A DNA stretch of 64,000 nt, from NCBI GenBank assembly GCA_019918135.1, contig WBZZ01005597.1:20001-84000 (forward strand), given 5' to 3'. Of the stretch, positions 56,781-64,000 are shown piece after piece. Origin of the DNA: Paulinella micropora. Taxonomy: Eukaryota; Cercozoa; Imbricatea; Euglyphida; Paulinellidae. Numbering within the stretch: position 1 is the stretch's first letter; each line of letters starts with the position of its first letter. The position numbers were made by a program, and so were the translations under genes. The notes beneath the pieces are model-generated. The model did no database searches and was not told where the DNA came from. It saw nothing but the letters and a program-made list of their open reading frames with translations.

Positions 56781-57655
56781 AAAGAAGGGGGAAGAGTAGT
56801 CTATTACTGAGCATCAAGAAAGGGGGGGGGGGGAGAGGGGGGGGGGAGGAGGGCGCGAAGAAAAGTGATGCTCTTTAAACACAGGCGCAAAACAACGATT
56901 CAATGAACCACCTCCCGTTCCACCTTCTTCTCCCGTCCCTTCCCGACCTTCCGGCACACAGTGACCTTTTTTTGTTTTCCGTTATTTTCTTTCCTGCGGA
57001 AGTTCGGTAAAAGGGGGGGGGGGGGTGGGGTAGTGAAGTGGGGAAAGGGAAAAGTTACGGATAGAGTCGCCCCCCCCCCCCCCCCGGTAGCTTTTGCGCT
57101 CTTACGTAATTGTTCCCAAAAAACAGGAAAGGAAAGGGGGGGTGTTTCTATGGCCCCACCCCCCCTTCCCATTTTAATTTCCCTATCGCAGGCCATTTTT
57201 TACAAAGTCTGTCGTATAAAGAGATAACAGCATTATCCCCAAAAATTAATCACCAAGAAGAAGATAATAATATGGTAGAAACAAGGAAATATGGAATGGA
57301 ACAAAAACCACACACCACACACACAAAAAAAAACACAATATCACCAAAAATAACAATCTGAAAAAGAAAACAAATGATGACAGAACCCAGCACAGAATTT
57401 TAACGGTAGCCATATCGGCCCACCAAAACGAGAAAGGCATTTCAAACCACTCACCAGGAAAATTAGAAATAGAACATCTAGAACATAATCCAATCGGTCC
57501 AAGTATGAATTATATGGAATAACTAATAACAAAATGGAAATAAAAAAAAGAAACCGACCACCTAAACCTTTTTTCCTGCGACAAAAATCGTCGGCACTCG
57601 CCAGAGTTCAGAAACCAAAAAAGGCAAGAAGTCGGCATCACCAAGGTAAGTCAAA
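56781..57655. other. Composition boundary and left end of the AT-rich element
   Basis: G and C runs of the GC-rich part continue to about 57,165 (C run at 57,071-57,086). From about 57,200 the sequence turns AT-rich. An agagataacagcatt motif near 57,220 begins with AG, as Polinton termini do, but no target duplication or opposite inverted repeat can be seen here. The 400 bases before the first AT-rich gene hold A/C-rich simple sequence. Confidence 0.5.
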
Positions 57656-58162
57656 ATGAGCGAGAGTTTGATTAGTAAAGAAAATAGAACCATTGATGAT
57701 TATGTTTTTATGTTTGAAACTTCTAAGCAAGGTAAAGATAAATTAAGAAAGATTATCTTTACAGCAGAAGAAAAAATAAATAAAATGAATAAAGAAATAG
57801 AACTACTAATAACAAAAAGAAATCAAGAGCGAGTAAAGTTGGAAGGTGCTAATAAAGTTTTGAAAAAAATAGTTGATGAAGGAATTGATGTAGAAGAAGA
57901 TAGGAGATTTGATTTGGAGAGAAAAAGTAAATTAATAAGAAAGGAGAAAGAATTAAAAATGTTTAAGATTTGGAAAAAAGATAACAGATATGAGTATGAT
58001 GAAGTAGTGATGAAAAAAATAAGAAAAGGAATAGATGAAGAAGGATTGACTTTTAATAAATCCCTTATTCGTTATTCAGATTATGACTTACATAAGTTAA
58101 ATGAAAATGCTAATATGTATAAATGTATGAGAGAGAGTGAGAACAGTGGTCTAAACCACTAA
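57656..58162 (+). CDS. Lys/Glu-rich coiled-coil protein (168 aa)
   Basis: It starts at ATG 57656. The first 70 residues form a predicted coiled coil (AEEKINKMNKEIELLITKRN), followed by highly charged sequence (KLIRKEKELKMFKIWKKDNR) and a polar end. It is the leftmost gene of the AT-rich element. No family is recognised. Confidence 0.6.
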   Translation: MSESLISKENRTIDDYVFMFETSKQGKDKLRKIIFTAEEKINKMNKEIELLITKRNQERVKLEGANKVLKKIVDEGIDVEEDRRFDLERKSKLIRKEKELKMFKIWKKDNRYEYDEVVMKKIRKGIDEEGLTFNKSLIRYSDYDLHKLNENANMYKCMRESENSGLNH

Positions 58163-58274
58163 GCCCCTTATCACATAGGGCTATATAAATAGTGTGTATA
58201 TTTATTCAAAAAAAAAAATCGGGCGAAAGCCCCCCAACTTACAAAGAAATTTATTCTTATGTTGTTTGTGTAGA

Positions 58275-58796
58275 ATGGACGATTTAGCTTCTGCTTTGGA
58301 AGGTGTCCAGCTCGTCCCCGACCCAGCCCCAGGCCAGCCCGTTCCAGCCGAGCCCAACCCAGCCGAGCCCAACCCAGCCGAGCCCGTTCCAGCCGAGCCC
58401 AACCCAGCCGAGCCCAACCCAGCCGACCCCGACCCCGTCCAGCTTGAAGACGACATCCCGAATGGGTGGAGAAAGTTTGGAGATGTTGGCGAACTATTCA
58501 GACAAACTGATAATTCAAGGTTCGTCGGGCTTCCGAGAGAATTTCTTCGGGCGGATAAGAAGGTGAAATTTTGGGGAAGGAAGCCACCCGTTTTTGCCGA
58601 TGAGAAAGATTACTTTTTCGCACACATTGAAAGAAATAGGCTGATTGAAAAACCAAAACACGAATTTCACTTCCTTGTTTCCGTTCGCGACCCTGATGAG
58701 TTGATTATTTTCAATTCAATCACGGCAATCAACAGAGTTCTGAAAGCTCGCGCATATCAAATCAACTGGATTATTCCTATCGGTCGTTATATTTAA
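58275..58796 (+). CDS. PAEPN-repeat protein (173 aa)
   Basis: The ATG at 58275 is chosen because upstream codons give only short basic sequence. After a short head (MDDLASALEGVQLVPDPAPG) come eight degenerate NPAEP/VPAEP units (58,335-58,435), then a globular C-terminal domain (WRKFGDVGELFRQTDNSRFV; HFLVSVRDPDELIIFNSITA). No family is recognised. Confidence 0.6.
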   Translation: MDDLASALEGVQLVPDPAPGQPVPAEPNPAEPNPAEPVPAEPNPAEPNPADPDPVQLEDDIPNGWRKFGDVGELFRQTDNSRFVGLPREFLRADKKVKFWGRKPPVFADEKDYFFAHIERNRLIEKPKHEFHFLVSVRDPDELIIFNSITAINRVLKARAYQINWIIPIGRYI

Positions 58797-58810
58797 TTAA
58801 ATAATCGTTC

Positions 58811-59746
58811 TCACAAATCAAGTATTACTTTTGCTTTTCTTTCTCGTTTGCTAGTCCTGATATTCTCCGGCTGGATGTCTTCTTTTTTTAATAATTGCTT
58901 TATCTTCTTCTCCTTCGTTATCTCTTGGACTTGTTCGTTAATTTGTTTTTCGTCATCAACTGGCTTTTCAAACTTAGTCTTTAATAACTCACGGGGGCTG
59001 ACTAGTTCTTTATTAGATAGCACAATCTTAAATCCATTTCTACCCAAAACCGTATATATCTGTTTTGACCAAGTTCGTCCGCCTTTTGAAAATAGATTTC
59101 GTTGAACTTCCCGTCTTACCTTATCGCCTGGTTCAAATTCATTAATACTCTCATCTCTTTCAATTTTTTGTTTATTAGTAGCTTTCCCATTTAATACATC
59201 AATTGGTCTAGCTTTGATTGTTGGATGAAAACGATTATTGTAAGCTTTGACCATATCGTCAATGTATGAGACCCAGTCAAAGTTTCCATTTGTTTCAAAT
59301 AGTATATCAAACCACCTTCTAATAGTTCTGATAACTCTATCAACTATTGCGAGTGCTTTGTGGTCTCCCACTTCAACTGTTCTGTGTTCAATGTTATGTT
59401 CATCAAAATATTTATTAACTGCTCCTTTGTATTCTCCACCGCTGTCTGTTGTAATGATTTCTGGAATATATGGAATAGATTTTAAACCAGTATATACTTC
59501 ATTCGCAGTTTTATTTTTTAGCGGTCTGACTTCTAAAAATCTACTATTAGTGTCAATCCAAACCAACATAAAGGCATATTTTTTATTACCTGGTTTATCT
59601 TTTAACTTAGACATATCCGCCAAATCTACGAACACTTGCTTCAACGATTTATCAGCCCATATCGTATTCCATTTCTTACTTTGTTTTTTTTGGTAATGTA
59701 GTTCTAATGCTTGTTGCTCTTTCAGTTCTTGTATATGGTCGTCCAT
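58811..59746 (-). CDS. Retroviral-type (rve) integrase, Polinton-like (311 aa)
   Basis: It starts at ATG 59746. The catalytic core has Asp41 (FVDLADMSK), Asp101 (TTDSGGEYKG) and a third acidic residue at 136, 35 positions after the second, in the arrangement of DDE-type rve integrases. The C-terminal part (EFEPGDKVRREVQR, YTVLGRNGFKIVLSNKEL) resembles the SH3/chromo-like DNA-binding end of Polinton and virophage integrases. Role: insertion of the element's DNA into a host or giant-virus genome. It looks whole. Confidence 0.85.
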   Translation of the reverse strand: MDDHIQELKEQQALELHYQKKQSKKWNTIWADKSLKQVFVDLADMSKLKDKPGNKKYAFMLVWIDTNSRFLEVRPLKNKTANEVYTGLKSIPYIPEIITTDSGGEYKGAVNKYFDEHNIEHRTVEVGDHKALAIVDRVIRTIRRWFDILFETNGNFDWVSYIDDMVKAYNNRFHPTIKARPIDVLNGKATNKQKIERDESINEFEPGDKVRREVQRNLFSKGGRTWSKQIYTVLGRNGFKIVLSNKELVSPRELLKTKFEKPVDDEKQINEQVQEITKEKKIKQLLKKEDIQPENIRTSKRERKAKVILDL

Positions 59747-59752
59747 CGCTTT

Positions 59753-60010
59753 CTAATATTTAATAACACCTAATGCTTTATCCTTATATATTGCTCTTTC
59801 TTTTTTTTCCAGTTCAAAACAATAATTAGAACAAAACTCATAAGTATAAAATCGGTCAAATGTATCGTCAATTGCTGTAATCTGGCGGTTCGCTAAACAC
59901 AGAGTTAATCCACACACATAGCAACTAGTGAAGTCATACATACTATGATTATATAGGTAGTCCATAATGTGTAAGCGAACATCTAATGGTAGGTTCTTAA
60001 TTTCACTCAT
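59753..60010 (-). CDS. F-box-like protein with Cys pairs (85 aa)
   Basis: It starts at ATG 60010. The N-terminus LPLDVRLHIMDYLYNH fits the beginning of an F-box (LP.dvl..I..yL). CYVCGLTLC and FCSNYCFELE provide four or more Cys that could bind zinc, like a MYND/TRASH-type knuckle. It might redirect host SCF ubiquitin ligase, but this is inference. It is seven bases upstream of the integrase start, so probably the same transcript. Confidence 0.55.
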   Translation of the reverse strand: MSEIKNLPLDVRLHIMDYLYNHSMYDFTSCYVCGLTLCLANRQITAIDDTFDRFYTYEFCSNYCFELEKKERAIYKDKALGVIKY

Positions 60011-60015
60011 ATATA

Positions 60016-60528
60016 TTAAAACTTTAAAAATATCTTTGAAACATCATTGTTTTCTTTTTTTGGTTTCTCAGGTTGTTGATTATAAACATTAACTGATATG
60101 TTTGATTTCTTACCTTTACCCTTCTTAGGCTTAGGCTCTTCTTCCTCGCTTTCCTCGCTCTCACTCTCACTCTCCTCTTCCACTTTCTTTTTTGCCACCT
60201 TCTTCGTCTTCTTCTGTTTAGTCTTCAATTTTATACCCGCAACCCGTTGGGCAACGATATCTACGAAATCGTGTTCAACCTCTTCTTCACTTTCACTACT
60301 TTCCTCACTTATCTCACCGTCTCTACCATCAATGAGGTCCTTCGCCAACTGCTTCTTAGCTGTGTGGTCCATCTTTTCGTCGTCATTCATTTCTTTCACA
60401 TTCTTCGCCTCTTCCTCCGCTAGTAGTTCCCTCGCTCTTTCAATCTTTCTCTGCCTCGCATACTGTTTCTTCATTACAGTAGCTTTTTCAAGGTTCTTTA
60501 TGGCAATCTCTCTATAACCTCTTGGCAT
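60016..60528 (-). CDS. Charged coiled-coil protein (170 aa)
   Basis: It starts at ATG 60528. A basic helical N-terminus (QYARQRKIERARELLAEEEA) is followed by Ser/Glu runs and Lys-rich blocks (SESESEESEEEE; KKTKKVAKKK). It looks disordered and nucleic-acid-related. It shares strand and spacing with the F-box-like and integrase genes. Confidence 0.6.
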   Translation of the reverse strand: MPRGYREIAIKNLEKATVMKKQYARQRKIERARELLAEEEAKNVKEMNDDEKMDHTAKKQLAKDLIDGRDGEISEESSESEEEVEHDFVDIVAQRVAGIKLKTKQKKTKKVAKKKVEEESESESEESEEEEPKPKKGKGKKSNISVNVYNQQPEKPKKENNDVSKIFLKF

Positions 60529-60642
60529 TGTTTGTTTCGGTTGTATATCTAACCAAAAATAATTTTTATTCGGATTAATTATTATCCAAAATATTGGTAA
60601 TTATGTATTAAACAAATATACATTATAAGACAAAAAGCGACA

Positions 60643-61278
60643 ATGCCAGACTATAAGCAAGGAAAGATTTATTCAATCAGGTCTCACCAGACAGACCAGA
60701 TTTACATAGGCTCTACAACAGAACCATTACATAAAAGGTTATATAAACATAGAAATGATTTTAAAAAACAAACACAATTAGCATCCACGGAAATCATAAA
60801 GTATCCAGACCATTATATTGAATTGATTGAAGAATTTCCCTGCAACAATGTTTATGAACTTAGAAAAAGAGAAGGAGAAATAATCAGACAAACAGAAAAC
60901 TGTGTTAATAAATACGTAGCAGGAAGGACGGCAAGAGAACATTACCAAGAAAATAAGCAATATGTATTACAAAGAAATAAAGAATATAGGGAGCAAAATA
61001 AAGAACTCATAACACAAAAACACAAAGAATGGTATGAAAAGAATAAAGAATATGTAGCACAGAGAGGAAAAGAATACAGAGAACTAAATAAAAACAAAAT
61101 AGCACAAAGACATAAAAAATATGTTGAGAAAAATAAAGATAGAATAAAGCAGTATAAAAAAAATTATTATGACAATAATCAAGAAAAAATAAAGCAGTAT
61201 GAAGAAAACAATAAACGAATGATGAGATTGAATGACTATAAAAGATATCCAATTGGTTTAGCAACATTCGGATTTTAA
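60643..61278 (+). CDS. GIY-YIG nuclease (211 aa)
   Basis: It starts at ATG 60643. GKIYSIRSHQTDQIYIGSTT with RLYKHR carries the GIY-YIG signature (KIYSI...IYIGS, then Arg), and LRKREGEIIR supplies the catalytic Glu helix. The C-terminal 110 residues are repeats of the type NKEYREQNKELITQKHKEWY, a charged helical region that may bind DNA. Such nucleases are common in virophages, PLVs and giant viruses, acting in recombination or homing. Confidence 0.8.
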   Translation: MPDYKQGKIYSIRSHQTDQIYIGSTTEPLHKRLYKHRNDFKKQTQLASTEIIKYPDHYIELIEEFPCNNVYELRKREGEIIRQTENCVNKYVAGRTAREHYQENKQYVLQRNKEYREQNKELITQKHKEWYEKNKEYVAQRGKEYRELNKNKIAQRHKKYVEKNKDRIKQYKKNYYDNNQEKIKQYEENNKRMMRLNDYKRYPIGLATFGF

Positions 61279-61315
61279 ATGTTATTAGATATTATTTTTT
61301 TTTGGTTAATATACG

Positions 61316-64000
61316 ATGGGAAGTCAATACAAGAGTTTGTTGGGGCTTAGTCAAATAGATGCCGATTCCGCTAATATAGCCAACCTTGATTTAACAAACA
61401 CTAATATTATTGGCTTAAACACGGATAGGGTGCCAGAAGATGCCGACCCCATAAATCTTTATTTTACCAACAACCGACTTGACACCCGACTGGCTACCAA
61501 AAGCACGACGGATATAAAAGAGGGCACTAATCTATACTATACTGATGGAAGGTTTGACACAAGATTTTCAAACAAATCAATAGATGCTTTAAGTGATGTA
61601 GTCATAACAACACCGACAGATAACCAATTACTCATTTATAGCACGGGTCAATGGAGAAATGTGGTATCACCCTTTCTGAGATTAGACGGCCTTACTATGA
61701 TGATAGGAGATTTAAATATGGGAGGTTTTAATGTAGTAAATGTTGGTAATGTTGACGGTATTGATGTTTCCGCCCTTGATGCTTCTGTGGTTAAACTAAC
61801 AGGCAACCAAACAATAACGGGGGCAAAGAATTTTTCTACGAATAGACTGAGAGTGAGTGGTAATACGGCACCAACTTCTGGGGCGGGTATAGAATTAGCA
61901 TACGACAGCGATGTCAAAGCGGGTATATTAACATCAATTGATAGAGATACAGTCACATATAAACCGTTTATATTTGGAGGTGATTCATTTTATTTTGGTG
62001 GAGGGTCAGGCGATATATTCACTATTTCAAATACGGAAGTAAAGACAATGAAACCGCTAAATATGAACAGCCAAAACATTAATTCTGTCGGCACATTAAA
62101 TGGAAAATCGGTAAGTGATTTGCTTTCAGAGCATACAGCGAACAATGCCAAAGTGTCAGCGGATGCTTCAATAGATACACACAGCGATGTATTAATTACA
62201 GGCACACCCGCGGATAATCAACTGCTTATTTATAGCACAGGCCAATGGCGGAACCAAACTTCACCTTTTCTTAGATTAGACGGCACCGCCAGTATGACGG
62301 GAGCACTAAATATGGGAGGTTATGCTATTTCAGGGGCTACAACATATAATGGAATCACTCTTACAAATCTGGCAGTTGATAGCACCGTGGTTAAACTAAC
62401 AGGAGACCAAACCATAGCAGGAACAAAAACATTTAGCAATGTAATAAATGCGAGTGCTGGTATTGATATGAAAAGTCAAAGCATAACGAATGTAAATCTT
62501 GTTGATGGCATTGATGTTTCCGCCCTTGACACGAATGTCGTTAAACTAACAGGAGACCAAACCATAGCAGGTAATAAAAAATTTACATCAACAATAGAAG
62601 TGCGGGGTGCTACTGCTCCAACCGCTTTTGATGGTATTGGTATTGCCTTTGATACGGCGACAAATATAGGAGAGATTGTGGCACAAAAAATAGCAACCGC
62701 GGCCTATTATCCAATACAAATAACAGGGTCGTAATACTATGTTGATTTATATGCGGGTGATAATGTAATTGCTACCGCAACTGGCACTACATTATCTTTG
62801 AATAACAGAAAAATAACAAACTTAGCCACACCGACAGCAACAACAGACGGGACAAACAAAAGTTATGTAGATACATTAGACGGGCAGAATGTAAAAATAA
62901 CAGGAAACCAAACCATAGCGGGAATTAAGACATTTAGCAGTGGGCTTGAAATAGTAGGAAATTCATTAAATGCGACAACAAAGGGAACATTCGTGGTTTT
63001 CAACTCCACAGCCAATATAGGAACTATTGGATGCCTTGATATGGGCACGGGTGTGAATTATAACTTTGAAATAAATGCGAAAAAAGTAAGTTTCGTTATT
63101 GATGGTGCGATAGTCGGTTGGGTAAATGCTTCGGGGTTAGATTGTAATAGTAGCAAAATAGCCAACCTTGGAACTCCGACATTATCAACGGACGGAGCGA
63201 CAAAAGGATATGCGGACACATTGGACGGGCAAAATGTAAAACTAACAGGAGACCAAACAATAACAGGAATTAAAATATTTAATGGAACGAGAAATGATAT
63301 AAGAGGGCTGACTTTGTTAAACCAAGCCGATTTTAATAATGTTGATATCATTAATGGAGGAAATATTACGTACAATGGGGCAAGGATATTAAACCAAAAC
63401 GGAGGAGATATCTTTTTCAGTCAGACAACGGGAGATTGGCAGTCTTTCTTATATACTTTAAATACTGCTTCAAGCGGAACAGCCGACCAACGAGGCTACC
63501 TATTTACGAATGTGGCTTTTGACGCAAAAGGTGCGGGACTTTATATTTCAAAACTTTTGGATAATAAGTCTGCTTCGTCCGATATCGTCCGTTTTAACAA
63601 TGCGGGCGGTATGCGGTTTTATGGAGCCTTGGATATGAATTCAAACAACATAACAAGTGGCGGAACAATAGCAGGAACAGCCATATCAGCAAGCGACAAA
63701 ATAACAACATCAATAGGAAAGCCCATAATCATAGGTAAAGCAACAAAAGGAGTGGGGGCGACAGGAGGATTAGAAATATATGGAACTACGGGTGATGCGG
63801 CAGGACCACACTTTCAAACAATAACATCAGAAGATGCTTATCCGACATTTCAATTATTTAACTGGGCACACAATGATATTAATTTATCCTTTGATGCTTA
63901 TTTTGATGGTGCGAACTTTAAATCAAGTTCTGCTACTGCAAACTTCCTAATTCAAAAAGGAACCAAACTTGGTTTTTACTATAAATCAGGAATAGCCCAA
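61316..64000 (+). pseudogene. Tail-fibre-like repeat protein, partial
   Basis: It starts at ATG 61316 and runs past the window edge. The phrases EGTNLYYTDGRFDTRF and LTGNQTITGAKNFS, with repeated NMGGF, LTGDQTIAG.KTF and DGIDVSALD units, are characteristic of phage and PLV tail-fibre or fibre-head proteins that trimerise as beta-helices. Units recur at about 61,795, 62,395, 62,545, 62,895 and 63,240. The frame appears broken about once. Role: attachment to host cells or to a giant virus particle. Confidence 0.65.

Larger units (their letters stand above)
57200..64000. mobile_element. Polinton-like virus / virophage-like element, left part
   Basis: AT-rich segment with two plus-strand genes, three minus-strand genes and two plus-strand genes: charged protein, PAEPN-repeat protein, rve integrase, F-box-like zinc protein, charged coiled-coil protein, GIY-YIG nuclease, tail-fibre-like protein. 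The integrase plus GIY-YIG plus fibre combination is typical of Polinton-like viruses and virophages. Capsid, packaging ATPase and polymerase genes are not in the visible part; the element runs off the right edge. Most genes look whole and about one break is apparent, so it is either recent or still active as an element. Age is therefore probably young. Confidence 0.65.

Noticed and set aside
1-64000. Altered genetic code with TAA or TAG as sense codons
   Set aside because: Several genes have an internal interruption that would be explained this way, but many unrelated whole genes end at TAA or TAG at the expected length, and reading through them gives G-run or low-complexity sequence.

Overview
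The window has two unlike parts. Bases 1 to about 57,200 are GC-rich, intron-poor and densely packed on both strands, with poly(dG)/poly(dC) tracts in almost every gap between genes. Bases from about 57,200 to the right edge are AT-rich, with different codon use and gene content. No rRNA, tRNA or CRISPR array was seen.

The GC-rich part looks like the genome, or a genomic copy, of a large eukaryotic DNA virus of no family I can name. Pointers are an RPB10-like RNA polymerase subunit (23,664), an archaeo-eukaryotic (AEP) primase with a C-terminal Cys/His cluster (21,801) and a second interrupted primase-like gene (2,674), a SNF2-type helicase (complement 24,819-26,732), a CK1-like kinase (37,888), and very large secreted or membrane proteins (29,312 and 39,020). 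Cys/His repeats resembling EsV-1-7 repeats of stramenopiles and their viruses hint at a stramenopile or other algal/protist host, but this is inference. A protist chromosome segment carrying viral genes is not excluded.

Layout: 1-6,300 holds a mucin-like secreted protein, small Cys-rich proteins, the primase-like gene and a cluster of small ORFs. 6,300-14,600 is dominated by duplicated and decayed segments around one conserved gene (complement 8,544-10,745), in which seven 40-residue Cys/His repeats are joined to a Vsr/REase-like nuclease domain. 14,300-17,950 carries three Sel1-repeat genes in tandem. 18,100-28,300 is the information-processing block. 28,300-46,800 is the surface-protein and kinase block. 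46,970-48,150 is a four-unit hairpin array. 48,250-56,800 holds unrecognised genes, several with long low-complexity or charged segments.

The AT-rich part is the left portion of a Polinton-like virus or virophage-like element: rve integrase, GIY-YIG nuclease, F-box-like zinc protein, charged proteins and a long tail-fibre-like gene running off the window. No capsid gene lies in the visible part. It may be a provirophage inside the larger virus or host; an assembly join is the alternative.

The most interesting signal is the repeat-nuclease. Its seven near-identical repeats differ mainly at one codon, always of form NRC, giving residues G, S, N, C, H, R, N. This resembles the logic of modular DNA-binding arrays. 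Decayed relatives of the gene lie on both sides.
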